Source of the DNA: Astrocystis sublimbata
Lineage: Eukaryota > Ascomycota > Sordariomycetes > Xylariales > Xylariaceae
Length of the DNA stretch: 64,000 bases
Direction: 5' to 3'
NCBI GenBank assembly: GCA_022453515.1
Contig: JAJNNY010000098.1
Coordinates: forward strand, 24,844-88,843
A program made the position numbers and the translations under genes. A model generated the notes under the pieces. The model made no database searches. It was given only the letters and a program-made list of their open reading frames with translations, and had not been told where the DNA came from. Positions 36,427-47,246 of the stretch are shown in pieces. How positions within the stretch are numbered: the first letter of the stretch is position 1; each line of letters begins with the position of its first letter.

Positions 36427-37257
36427 TCAACCCTTCTTCCCCGCCTCCTCCCTCTCCTCCTCCTCCCTCAACAACCTCCTAATCTCGCTCGTCCGCGCAA
36501 TCTCTTCTCTATACCACTCGTCGTCGCTAATATCGGGCTTGACGTACTTTTCGGCAAACATGCTTCCCTCGGGCAATCTCTCGGTCCGCGCCTCCCAGAT
36601 GTCTGTGCTATTCGGCTGCCCGGCGCCGTATTTCGCCAGTTCCTTTTGGCGGTAGTAGTCTTTGATGGCTTCTTCTTTGACGGGTCCGGAATACGCGCGC
36701 GTGCGCATGCAGAACCAGAAGTCGTCCCATTGCTCGGAACACGAGCGCACTGTGCCGGATCGGTATACGGACGTCCATTGCCCGCCCAGACTGTTGCAGT
36801 AGAAGGCTTGGTCGAAGGCGTGTCGGCAGGACATGCTGGTTGGGAGAAGGGATTCGGAGAGCGGGTCGAGGGTGGTGGGTTGGGCGGTTTGGGGGGTTGT
36901 GGATGTGGAGGGGTCTGTGGAGGGGATGGTGGGCCAGGAGGGGAGCCATGATGTTATTGATGAGGATGTGGATGTGTTTTCGTTGGGTTCGGGTTTTGAT
37001 GGGGGCGCGCTGGTGGTATTGCTGGTGCTGGTGCTGGCGCTCGAGCTCGAGCTGCCGCCGAACTCTGCTTGGATTTGGGCAAAGAACTTTGCGAGCTCTT
37101 GTTCGTCGGGTGTAGACCCTGGCGGCGGATTCGACTGTTTTGGTGATTGTATTTGCGATTGTGTCTCGGTATTGGTGTTGGTGTTGGTGTTGGTATTATC
37201 GCTTGGAGCTGCGGCGCTGCCCTGCGGCGCCGCCCCGGACGACCATAGCCAGCCCAT
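36427..37257 (-). CDS. EMI1: EMI1-like DUF3128 protein (twin CX9C)
   Basis: Single exon, 276 residues from the ATG at 37257 (MGWLWSSG). The open frame continues upstream, but this start gives the typical short N-terminus. The first 130 residues are low complexity (Asn-Thr repeats, Ser/Pro). The conserved DUF3128 core follows: MSCRHAFDQAFYCNS and RSCSEQWDDFWFCMRTRAY. Each contains a Cys-X9-Cys pair, then KEEAIKDYYRQKE-like sequence. Yeast Emi1 is needed for induction of meiosis and has been linked to mitochondrial respiration; the CX9C pairs fit import into the intermembrane space. The protein ends in a charged Glu/Lys helix. The Asn-Thr stretch is encoded by a GTGTTG repeat near 37165-37200. 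Confidence 0.85.
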   Translation of the reverse strand: MGWLWSSGAAPQGSAAAPSDNTNTNTNTNTETQSQIQSPKQSNPPPGSTPDEQELAKFFAQIQAEFGGSSSSSASTSTSNTTSAPPSKPEPNENTSTSSSITSWLPSWPTIPSTDPSTSTTPQTAQPTTLDPLSESLLPTSMSCRHAFDQAFYCNSLGGQWTSVYRSGTVRSCSEQWDDFWFCMRTRAYSGPVKEEAIKDYYRQKELAKYGAGQPNSTDIWEARTERLPEGSMFAEKYVKPDISDDEWYREEIARTSEIRRLLREEEEREEAGKKG

Positions 37258-38259
37258 ATTGCTCTCTTTTGCTCGATGGTGTCGCAAGTTTAGGTTCGTA
37301 TCTTCAAAGTCTAGGACGTGATGGCGTCTAAATTCGTCTTTGGCGCAAGGCAATAGCTGGTATCGCAAAAGAGGATCGGAGTTGGGCGAGGTGGTGTTGG
37401 TGTTCGTGCGGGGGATACAGGCGCGGGGTATGCTGACGTGCGCATGCGGTTGCACTCTCGTTTATCGGCGTCGTGCTGCTTATTCGGAACAAAGAGCTTG
37501 TCTCACGGTAGGTATGATGACAAGGTGATCCTCTAGCTCTGGAGATGTTGGACCAATGGTGGGGGTTGGAGCGCTGACGTCTGGCGCATGGCAGTTTTAA
37601 ATTAGTCCAGCTTTATTAGTCGACGATTGGGCCAGACACCATGTATGTAGGTACTCTGGAAAGTAAGGAACAACATCAATCTTGCGCGTCGCGATGATGC
37701 TTTGAAGATTTCTACAATTGAATAAGTAACTTTGTGGCTTGTCTCGTGTGGCTTCCTTCCATGTGGCTTACATCAAGCCTACCTACCTAGGTAGGTATTC
37801 AGTAACCTTGAGATGCAAAACGAAGGAAAGTGCGCAATGAACTATATTATTTTATAGAATAGCCTCCAGTATTGCGGTATTTATGACCTGATTAAGTAGA
37901 ACCTATTAAAAAGCAGTCTACGGGTTATACACCAGTTACTAGGAGGTTGAACAGAACTGTATTGTTCAAAGAGTTGTGTAGTTATTTCAATTATTGTCAA
38001 CACTGCATGCCCGATCAACCTCGGGCCATTGAAAATTCGCATCTAAGAACAGTGCGGTTAACGTTCCGGACTCGGGCCTTGGCAATCGGGCCTATGATAT
38101 CATCCACCCACCACGCGTATACACATCGTGAATTGTAAATGCCATAACCAAATCACCAAATCACAAATTTGTCTGGTCGTACTGACCTTTGCTGACTCAG
38201 GTCGCAAGACCCAGTCCTCTTCCTGCGAATCTGCATAGAGCATACATGCATCGCACATA
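37258..38259. other. Divergent region between EMI1 and YME2
   Basis: About 1 kb with two divergent promoters. A palindrome ACCTACCTAGGTAGGT lies at 37781-37796. No gene supported. Confidence 0.5.
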
Positions 38260-40911
38260 ATGCTGATGCCGGTCACAAGACAATTCGGGACCGGGTTCCG
38301 GTCCTTGCCTGGCCGGAGAGCTCCCACTGCCTTGAGCCGAGCATACTTCACACCGAGACTGCAGCCGAGATGGCCATCCCAAGCACACGGCCTTCGACGG
38401 GCATGGGAGAGCACATTGGCAGGCGACCACCATGACAAGGATGGCCACATAGAACTGGCTCCTAATGAGTCGGTTCTCTGGTTCGACAGTACGCCTTATC
38501 ATTCTTTCAGTTTGATGCTCCACGTGTTGCTAACATCTTGAGTAGACTTGTTCCCAATTAACCTTTCCAGTCTCTTACTCATGCGCTTTCCCTTTCGAGG
38601 CGCTGTCAATGACTTACCAGTGCTTATGCAGCGGCTTGAGGGCACCAATATCGGCTTCATGGACCCCCGCAGGCTGGTCAAACGCGCCATATCTAGTGAC
38701 ATTCCTGTCCAAATCACCGAGATCCACCCTCGTCTCAAAGATGGCGGTGCTTTCGTCAAATTTACTCACTCTGCCGACGTGACGGCAAAGGATATAGAAA
38801 ACAGAATCTCCAAGTCGCTGGTCGAGAATCCCATCAAGCCATTCTTCAGCCCTTTCCGCGGCATACAAGCAGGGCTGGTGAAAGGTGTGCCTTGGCTCGA
38901 AGACCTGAGGAGGTTCCCCAAGAATAGACTGCGCGTCGAGTTCGTGCCCAAGAACCCCGGCGAGGAGGCCGTCGAGCTCTCCCAGGAAACCTTGTACAGC
39001 ATGTTTCGTCGATACGGCTCTATTTCCGAAATCACCTCCCAGCCCTGGGACTCCAAGGCCCTGCCGAAGTTCGCCTATGTTGATTTCGGGTCTTTGCGAG
39101 ACGCTGTCATGGCGCGCAACTGTCTTCACGGATTCGTTGTGACGGAAGAGCTGGGCGGAGGGAAGCTAGGCACCAAGTTCCGCATCTCGTACGAGACAAG
39201 AGCCAAGCCTCACAAGATCTGGGACTGGATCACGAACCACCCACGCATCGTCATCCCTGTTCTTGTTGCCCTACTCACTGGTGTCACTGTCGTTGTGTTC
39301 GATCCTATCCGCGAGTTCTTCGTTAAGTCGCACGTCTCGCGCAAATACCGCCTGAATAACAGCAAAGTATACCGATGGCTTCGAAAGCAGACGACAGACA
39401 TATTCGCCCTCAAACGAGGCGGGGATGAACAGGCAGGCTTGAACGCCGTCTGGTCTCATCGGAAGGATATCATCGAGCAGATCCAAGCATGGCTTATGGA
39501 AACAGCCGAGACGTTTATTGTGGTCCAGGGACCTCGCGGATCAGGGAAGAAGGAGCTCGTTTTGGAGCAGGCTCTGAAAGACCGTCAGAATATCCTTATA
39601 ATCGATTGCAAGCAGATCATCGAAGCCAAGGGTGAATCAGCCATCATCAAGAAGATGGCTTCCGAGGTCGGCTACCGCCCCATCTTCTCGTGGGCCAACA
39701 ACATGAGCAGCATGATCGACCTCGCCATCCAGAGCACCACAGGAGTGAAGGCAGGTTTCTCTGAGACATTAGAGTCACAACTACAGAAAATCCTCAACAC
39801 CGCAGCCACATCTCTCCGAGCGCTCGGCCTCGAAAGCCGACACAAGAGGGACTCGGACATCACGCTACCCGAGGACGCTTACATGGAGGCTCACCCCGAA
39901 AAACGAGCAGTGGTTGTCGTTGACAATTTTGTCTACAAGAGCGAGGACAACGCCATTGTGTACGAGAAGATCGCCGACTGGGCTGCAGCACTGGTACAGT
40001 CAGACGTCGCCCACGTCGTCTTCCTCGCCAACGACTCGTCGTACACCAAGGTTCTGTCTAAATCACTTCCAGATCGTGTCTTCCGCCACGTCGCACTGGG
40101 TGACCTTTCACCAGACGTGGCGAAGTGGTTCATCCTAGGCCATGTCAACGCTGGAACTGAGAACACCGAAAAGGAAGATAGCACCAGTGATGATGAAGCC
40201 AAAGGAAAAGAATTAGTCACAACAACCAAAGTCTCGGACCTAGAAGGCCTCGACGACTGCATCGGCACCCTCGGCGGGCGTCTCACAGACCTCGAGTACC
40301 TCGCGCGCCGCATCAAAGTCGGCCAATCGCCCCGCGAGGCCGTGGCAGAGATCACAGAGCAATCAGCCTCCGAGATCCTCAAGATGTTCCTGCTTCCCGG
40401 CCGCGCCACCAGCGATGGCGAGCACAAGTGGTCGATGGAGCAAGCATGGTACCTCGTCAAGCTGCTCTCCCAAAAAGACAACCTGCGCTACAACGAAGTC
40501 CTCCTCTCTGACACATTTGCCTCCTCCCTCTCGGCACCCGACGGCGAGGCTGCCCTCGAAGGTCTCGCGAACGCGGAACTCATCACCGTGCGTTCGGCCG
40601 CGGGACGCCCTCGCAGTATCATAGCCGGCAAGCCCGTCTACCAGGCCGCCTTCCGGCAGCTCGCCGCGGACAAGGTGCTTTCAGCTAAGATGGAATTGGC
40701 CCGTCTGAAGGAGCTAGTCAAGATCGAGGGCGCGACCATCGATAAGTGTGAGAAGGAGCTCGCGCTGCTCGGCAGCTTGCCCAGCCAGCCGTGGGGCACG
40801 CGCGATCGCATACTGTACCTGGGCACCAAGATCGATGCCTCGCAGGGGAAGATCTTTGGCTTTGAGAAGGAGATAGGACTTTTGAAAAAGGTCCTTTCGT
40901 CGCAGTATTGA
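38260..40911 (+). CDS. YME2: Mitochondrial escape protein 2 (YME2, RNA12 family)
   Basis: Exons 38260-38488 and 38546-40911 (intron of 57 nt), 864 residues. Yme2 is an inner-membrane protein that helps maintain mitochondrial DNA and nucleoid structure. Exon 1 encodes a basic, Ser/Arg-rich presequence (MPVTRQFGTGFRSLPGRRAP and onward). The junction creates the family segment WFDNLFPINLSSLL. An RRM-like domain follows (LRVEFVPKN, then PKFAYVDFGSLRDAV). A transmembrane segment lies near 311-328 (IVIPVLVALLTGVTVVVF). The AAA-like NTPase part has a P-loop GPRGSGKKE near 403 and a Walker-B-like VVVVDNF. The C-terminus carries a long coiled, charged region. The ATG at 38260 is preferred for its A at -3; 38266 is an alternative. 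The second exon alone would give a protein lacking its targeting sequence. Confidence 0.92.
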
Positions 40912-42028
40912 TTGTGTTGGATGTCACGATGGAAGGTCCATTATGTGGAATGGATGGATGGTTAGGCCATGTACCTAAGGTAGTGTATTTTATCATGGTC
41001 CAAATGAGTACCTACGGCAGTCGAGTGTACCCAGACGTATATAGGGAATTAGATACCCATCTCATTATTCAATATATAAAAACATAAGGAAAACATTAGC
41101 AACAAGTTCATAAAGACCCCTTGGCAGTAGTAGTGGTACTTTTATGCAGAATTTTAATGTGACATGTACTTAAGTAGGTAATAGCGAGAGCTTAACCACC
41201 CATGTGAGGGGATAGACTTAGTGATACTGATGGAAGTCACTATTTATTCAACCTGACGTAACAAAACTACAATTACGAATAAGCCGTCTTTTAACATGAA
41301 TTCTTCCATGCTACTTATAAATAGATATGTATTTGCTTGTAGCTATTGCGGTTCGCGAGAGGCAAGTACTTGCAAATACCTTCTATTTCTAGCTTACCAA
41401 AGAATCTTTTGATGAATCCTTTCAATACTCTCAAATATGCCCAACAGCTCCAAAATTCTCAACCAATGTAATGAAAGTAGACATACACCGCCATCATCTT
41501 TGTTCAAGGAACCGTCGACGGCAGGCCCTGGGACTAGAGATCGCGGGTGAGAGGGTCGCCTACGACCTCGCCAATGACGACGACGATAGCTTCAACTGTC
41601 AGGCAGTACACTCTACTCATACTACCAAGCTTGTTGTTATACTCAGTCAAGACAACAGCGGTGAGCTATATATCATGCCTGCTCTTCGAGATCTCAATTG
41701 AGTGGCATAGCTTTGAATACACGTCCCACTCATATAGTTCCGATTCCTAGAATCACTCACATCTTCTTCCCGTATGAGCTTTCAAAACAATAGTGTTATC
41801 ATGCTAACGGTTGGAGAAGCGCATGAAAATCCGTCAAGGCAGAACCAACTTACCTTGCCAACAAGTGATACGGTGTTAAACTTGCTACGTCCGTAATATC
41901 CGAAACTTCGGGTGTGTGTCCTTATAAATCAGCCATGTTGGTTTCCAGAGTTTCAAAACATCTGTCCCCCTCTCCTGTCGGCAATCTTGCCTTCGCTTTC
42001 TGCAAAACATCCACATATCCGCGCCGTT
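40912..42028. other. Intergenic region between YME2 and an SDR
   Basis: About 1.1 kb, AT-leaning, without a gene I can support. A plus-strand frame at 41471-41701 has no domain content. The right end should be the SDR promoter. Confidence 0.45.
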
Positions 42029-43018
42029 ATGCCTGCATTCGATCCCGCCACTACCAGTGCGCAGGTAGTTGCCACCTTCGCCTCACAAGTGAAAGATCAG
42101 GTATTTGTTATTACGGGAGCTGGCCAGCCGAGTATCGGAGCTTCCATCGCATTGGCGCTTGCCAAGGCCGCACCGGCACACATCCTCATTGCCTCTCGAA
42201 CCTCTGCCAAGGTCGATCCGGTCCTCGCGGCCATCTCGGAAATAGACCCCTCAATCAAGACAACTTTTGTGCAGGTTGATCTGTCCGACCACGATTCAGT
42301 TCGAAGAGCTGCAACTGAGATCCAGGCAGCAACTGGATCCAAGATTGATGTCATGATCAACAGTGCTGGGAACATGGCATTGAAAGACTACACGGTAGAT
42401 AAGCAGGGCATTGAGATGCAGATGTCGGCCAACCACGTCGGGCATTTTCTTCTCACCAATCTCCTCATGCCCGCCCTCTTAGCAGGCGCTAGAGGTCCCC
42501 ATGGGGCGCGTGTTGTCAACCTCAGCAGTGCGGGCTACCAGATTTCCCCAGTCAGATTCGATGATAGCGCCTTCTCGAATGGCGAGGCCTATGACCCCTG
42601 GACAGGTTACGGTCAAGCCAAAACAGCTCAGATCCTGTTCGCGCACGGCATCACCAACCGACTAGGAAAGAAGGGCGTTGTCGCGTTTGCGTGCCATCCC
42701 GGGTCCAACATGGACACGAAGCTTGGGACTCATCTTGCAATGGACGACTACGATGCTATCGCACCCTTGACTAAGAAAAACACAGGCAGGGACGTTATGT
42801 TTGTCGTGGGGGATGAGCCGAGGTTCAAGTCCTACGAGCAGATTGGCGCTACCCCCCTCATCGCCGCTCTTGATCCAGATCTTGTCGCACGGGCTCCCGC
42901 CTTCCTGCAGAACAATCAGGTAGTGCGGCCTGCGGTCGAGCATGCTTATGATCCTGAGCATGTCGAGAAGTGCTGGCAACTTAGTGAGACACTAGTTGGT
43001 CAGGAATTCAAGTATTGA
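42029..43018 (+). CDS. Short-chain dehydrogenase/reductase (retinol-dehydrogenase-like group)
   Basis: Single exon, 329 residues from MPAFDPATTS; the open frame extends upstream, but this ATG gives the expected short lead before the Rossmann fold. It has TGAGQPSIG at 29-37, ASRTSAKV after beta-2 (suggesting NADP(H)), an NSAGNMA segment, NLSSAGY with the catalytic Ser, and Tyr194 with Lys198 (YGQAK). The HPGSNMDTKL loop and the C-terminal QVVRPAVEHAYDPEHVEKCW tail are typical of the fungal group related to retinol dehydrogenases and WWOX. Substrate is unknown. It lies next to the divergent oxygenase-like gene, with about 310 bp between their 3' ends, which could reflect a metabolic neighbourhood but not proof of a cluster. 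Confidence 0.9.
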   Translation: MPAFDPATTSAQVVATFASQVKDQVFVITGAGQPSIGASIALALAKAAPAHILIASRTSAKVDPVLAAISEIDPSIKTTFVQVDLSDHDSVRRAATEIQAATGSKIDVMINSAGNMALKDYTVDKQGIEMQMSANHVGHFLLTNLLMPALLAGARGPHGARVVNLSSAGYQISPVRFDDSAFSNGEAYDPWTGYGQAKTAQILFAHGITNRLGKKGVVAFACHPGSNMDTKLGTHLAMDDYDAIAPLTKKNTGRDVMFVVGDEPRFKSYEQIGATPLIAALDPDLVARAPAFLQNNQVVRPAVEHAYDPEHVEKCWQLSETLVGQEFKY

Positions 43019-43330
43019 GTAACTATGCGTATTGGCCTGTTGCAAAGAAGAGTTCGGTTTGTTCGGATGCTACACTGTGGGTGATTGCAACATCCAAGGT
43101 TTTGAGAATCTGACGACTACTATGTAGGCAATTATACCTAGTATCACGAGTTGGGTGCGATTCCTAACAGCGTACCTGTTGGTTTCAACGTTGTTTGGCA
43201 TTGCCCTTTCAACTTACAACATACCCGACTCCGAAACCTTGGCCTTGTGACGTAGTAGTTACATGAGCCTGAAATTTCACGTTAGATACCAATCAAGGGA
43301 CCAATCAATCCTACCCCGAGAACCTGGCCA
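43019..43330. other. Convergent gap between SDR and CmcJ/AsaB-like genes
   Basis: 3'-3' gap of 312 bp. No feature recognised. Confidence 0.5.
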
Positions 43331-44470
43331 TCAAGCTCGCGGCAAGAAGGGATTGCCTTGGACTTCGGGTAATTCCTTCAAGTGTGCATATAAAACTAGG
43401 TACCGGGAGTCAATGCTCTCCCGTGGCGGCTCACTGCCGTCAACGAGGGGGTTGTCAAAGCTGCCATGCGGAACCGCTAGGTTAGATTGTCATGATGTCA
43501 GCCTCTTTGATGCAGTGTATATGAGTAACAGCCCGGGGGCTCAGTGCTCACTTACCCTGGCTCTTGTCCGGCGAACCCTCGGCGCTCTTGAAAATGAGTA
43601 CCTCATCCTCGGTCTGATCCGGAAGATAATACCATTCTTGTGTATCGCGAAAATGAACTTGTAAGTTCTCTGTTACCCATTTTTCATAGACAACATCGCT
43701 AGGCATCGTGTCGGTGTTATGGTTGATAGTACGTGCATCACAGATCCCCAACGGCCAGTCATTGGATGGTCCTCGAAGAGGACGCCAAGCACTACGCGAA
43801 TGATTAGTATCATTAGTGACAGAACTTGGTAGTGCCGGATACTTACTTGATGAGGTTCCAACCTCCTTGCAGGATCTCATCAGCTTGGTCTGGGTACATA
43901 AGACGGATCATTCTTTCTCCATCATCCACCGTGAAGTCTGCGCAAGCTTAGCCCATGAGTTTCGTCACTGTCCCGTTTGGGGGATTTACCGATATGAGCC
44001 ATTGCAGTCGGCTGGTCATGTTCATAATTGTTACCAGTTGAGACTGGGAATGCTTTGTGACGGCGGCGGACCTGTATTCGTGACATCCGATCAATTCCCC
44101 ATATTGCATCTACCGGTGCACGATGACTTACAACAAAGTCGAGACCCACGACATGTTGCGCTTGAAGATGTTTTTTGAGACTCTGGCAGACTGCCGGCAT
44201 GAAGACATTCGCAATCTTGTCGGGACTCTCAAAGTCTTTGTAGGTAAGCGGAGAGGTGAGAGGGAGTACCTCAAAGCCGCTGTCCTCGAGAGTCAAATCC
44301 TCCCGGTCCCTCATGCTTCTCACTTGTAGCATGTGCTTTTCACTAAAAACATTGGTATGAGCGAGATTTTCTCCCGCTGGGAAACGGAGGCTGTATGGCT
44401 TTTCCTTGTCATACAAGGAAGACCTCTGTAAGAAGTACATGCTGGTTTCTAACTGCTTTGGACGAGCCAT
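43331..44470 (-). CDS. CmcJ/NvfI/AsaB-like oxygenase-family protein
   Basis: complement(43331-43476, 43556-43791, 43847-43937, 43990-44470), 317 residues in four exons, all with GT-AG introns and continuous frame. The family includes the cephamycin methoxylase partner CmcJ and fungal 2-oxoglutarate-dependent-like enzymes of secondary metabolism (AsaB, NvfI). Visible family segments are the NLAHTN and RDREDLTLEDSGFEVL start, DFVVSHRAP, VRRRHKAFPVS-like sequence, AWRPLRGPSNDWPLGICDAR, QEWYYLPDQTEDEVLIFKS and the ending VPHGSFDNP with PPRESIDSRYLVLYA. His and Asp metal ligands (QPTAMAHIDFT; VPHGSFD) fit the fold but are not proven. The last exon is recognised only after removing a 79-nt intron. 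Reaction and substrate are unknown. Confidence 0.85.
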
Positions 44471-45016
44471 GATGCTTTCAGGTGCAGCTAAAATATCTAC
44501 CTGATGTAATACTAGACAAAGTCTTTGGATGGTAATAGAACTTTGAGGCACCTCTTTGAAGGAAATAAATTGATTACAAGGTCCAACCTATATCCTCAGG
44601 CCGTATGGAATCACACCCCCCTCCTCCCATGATCTCACAAGTCGCCTGACTCGTTTTACCTGCATTGTCTTCTGCTTTTGATACTATCTTAGAACAATCG
44701 GCATAAGTTAAGACCAATCATTCCTTCCATTTCTCCGGTTACTGCGAATTATATGGCACTGTCCTTAATTATTTACTGATGGTACCGTATCATCACTTCT
44801 ACTTGCCGATCACCTCGTGTGTGACGATAGCTATAGCCCGAGGCGCGATGTAAAATAAATTGTTTATTACTTGATTATTGCCTGATTTTATAGGACCTAT
44901 TTAAATATAAATGACAGCTTATACGATGATTGTTACATGATTAAGCAGACTATTTCCAAGGTCTGAAAAAACTGTCTCATCTATTTTACGTGGCGCCTCG
45001 ATTACCAACGGTTGGA

Positions 45017-45422
45017 GGCTGCGCCGCTGTGTCACCGTCAAGTGACCAAGCTAGGACAGGGTTTTCCTTTTCAATTTTGACCGAATGGGGTAGGAAATTG
45101 GAGTATTACCAAAGTTGCCTTTCGGCGTCTACCCCTCTTTCACTGTCCTCGCAGGAAGTATAAAACTATATCAACCTATTATTAGGGTATACTCGGAACC
45201 ACATTAGCTATGATCTATGGCTGTGCCGCTGCGCTGCCGTCAATAGATCTACATATGACCAGGTTTTCTTTTCTATTTGTAAGCAGGTGGCCGGGGAAAT
45301 CGGAATACCACCAAAGTTGCTTTTCGGCGTCTACCCCTCTTTACTCTATGCTCGCAGGGAGAAAAAAGTTATATTAACCTATTGTTGAGGTATGTTCCAA
45401 ACTACATCCAATACTCCTCGTG
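45017..45422. repeat. Tandem direct duplication, two copies of about 202 bp
   Basis: Copy 1 is about 45017-45218 and copy 2 about 45219-45422. The offset of 202 bp is constant over the whole unit: GGCTG-GCCGCTG starts at 45017 and 45219, TTCGGCGTCTACCCCTCTTT at 45121 and 45323, and TATNAACCTATT at 45168 and 45373. Identity looks to be about three quarters, so the duplication is old or has drifted. There is no coding frame shared by both copies. Confidence 0.75.
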
Positions 45423-45549
45423 TTATTCAAACATCATACCGAAATATAAAGACTTGCACATAACAGCCATTTCAGCAAATGTATGTTTTGTGGCTCTGAC
45501 GACTTCATGTTGATGCTAGATTTACTAAATCTAAATAGCACCGAGCAAA

Positions 45550-45735
45550 ATGGACACCAAACCGTCGAAGGTGCAGCCTTGGAAGGCTTATTGGCTTGCC
45601 AAGGGCAAGGATACAACACCCGAGGTAGCCCAGAGTGGCACCCGTCACGGTTTTGCGAAGGGGCAGATGGTCGTTATGGACGGAAATGTCATTGGTTTCA
45701 ACTTCCTCGAAAGTGTGGCCAAGAAATCAGCTTGA
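45550..45735 (+). CDS. Small open frame of uncertain status
   Basis: 61 codons from an ATG with A at -3, just after the tandem duplication. It reads as a moderately hydrophilic peptide (MDTKPSKVQPWKAYWLAKGK at the start). After the stop the same frame resumes open for about 40 codons with only one further stop, which may be a decayed gene. No family recognised; this may equally be chance. Confidence 0.25.
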   Translation: MDTKPSKVQPWKAYWLAKGKDTTPEVAQSGTRHGFAKGQMVVMDGNVIGFNFLESVAKKSA

Positions 45736-47246
45736 GAGGCTAGTTGGAGGCAGCCCCCAGATATATGCTCCTCAATGTTCGATAATTCAAGCATTGGTCC
45801 ATCAAACCAGCTGGCAGGATTCTCATTCATGAAGCCAGCAGCACATTACGATTCCGGCTAGGGCTGCCTCTATGCAAAGAATCGCGATGCAACCTTTCTG
45901 TTTCAGGTGGAAACTCTCTACTTTCGTTTCAAGGATGGATTGCCTTGCAATCAATGCTCTCCCGTGAAGGTCTGCCCCGAGACGTGGCGGGGTTCCAAAG
46001 GCAGCGTACAGGCAGGCTTTTCATAGGAGATATTAATAAAGCTTCCATCTAAGTACTAGGTGGACTCTTCAACATACTTGTTTGCATGAAGTCTCAGAGT
46101 CCCAGCAACAAGATTTACGAGATAGTTTATCGGGTGGCAAACCCAGCGAACCGCAAACTATTGCAGCGATATTCCAATGCAACAAGATGCTCACTCTGCC
46201 AAGTCTAAACCTGACGTCGAATATGAACTGCAACTTGACCCGTACTTTATGGAATTATCGTCCAAGCGGAGGTTGACTGCCAGAAACACGAGCACTCAAG
46301 CAGCCTGGAACATGATGGCATATTATATGAGTGGTTTCCGCAACTGTTATCTCCTCATCATAAAAATGCTCTTCCTAAACTTGTGCCTAGAGGCACTTGA
46401 GGATCGTGCTCTGTCATGCCATTGCACTGGAGCCAGTCTAATTCATCAGTTCAAACATCCCCAAGATCCAGCGGCCAAGTTTAATTTCGTATAGTAACTA
46501 GTAGGAGAGAAAGGGCTTGGATTCTATAATATCTAACAATCTGAGTGTTATTCATTAGTTATTATCATGTTAAATAGGAATATATAACCGAGGTTTTCTG
46601 TTTGGAAAATCAGATGATGATGCTGATTAATTGCCAGGTGCTCGGGTGGCTCGGCGGAGGTGTAGATTACCTACCTAGGGGGCTAGGTAGGCGAGCATGC
46701 GGGTGCAGGACTAAGTGTCCGGGCTGCCACCTATGCCCTAGAACTTACCTTTGTTACTACTTGATAGTTTAACGTATGATTGTTATTATAAAATCAAAAT
46801 AAAACTTAATATAGATAAATACTATATAGTACTATGGTTTGCCTTTTGATGTTTTGATCGTAGAATTGAGGTAGTTATAGATATTCTTTGCTAGCAAAGT
46901 AGGTGTAGACGGGTGTGGACCCGGACACATAATGCTGCACCCGCGGGGCGAGGTAGGTACGACGGCGCTTGGACGGTTCATGCAATAGCTCTAAGCCCAT
47001 TAAGGACAAGCATGGACCGATTCAAACCCAATCGGGCACTAAGCCAGCGATCTCATGACATATATCCCCAGTAACGCCCCAACCTCGTTCCAATCAATAT
47101 CCGTTTCATCAACAACAACTTCTTTTTACTCTTTAAAGAATATCAGCATGAAAACGTAGATATCAAATAAGCCTAAGCCAATCTCTTGCAGTGAATTGCA
47201 TAGCTTGCCGTTAGGTTCGCCCTTGTGCGACGCCTCCACGATCACT

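Larger units (their letters stand above)
44471..47246. other. Accessory intergenic region with a tandem duplication and ORF debris
   Basis: About 2.8 kb, AT-leaning. It holds a 202-bp tandem duplication (45017-45422, listed separately). A 61-codon open frame follows (45550-45735, listed separately). Plus-strand frames at 46082-46494 show no domain. Long stretches with in-frame stops suggest gene decay, but I recognise no family. The right end carries the OPT transporter promoter. Confidence 0.45.

Noticed and set aside
47025..47050. Hairpin CCGAT...ATCGG with a TTCAAACCC-like loop
   Set aside because: The loop is nine bases, not seven, and no other tRNA arms are present.
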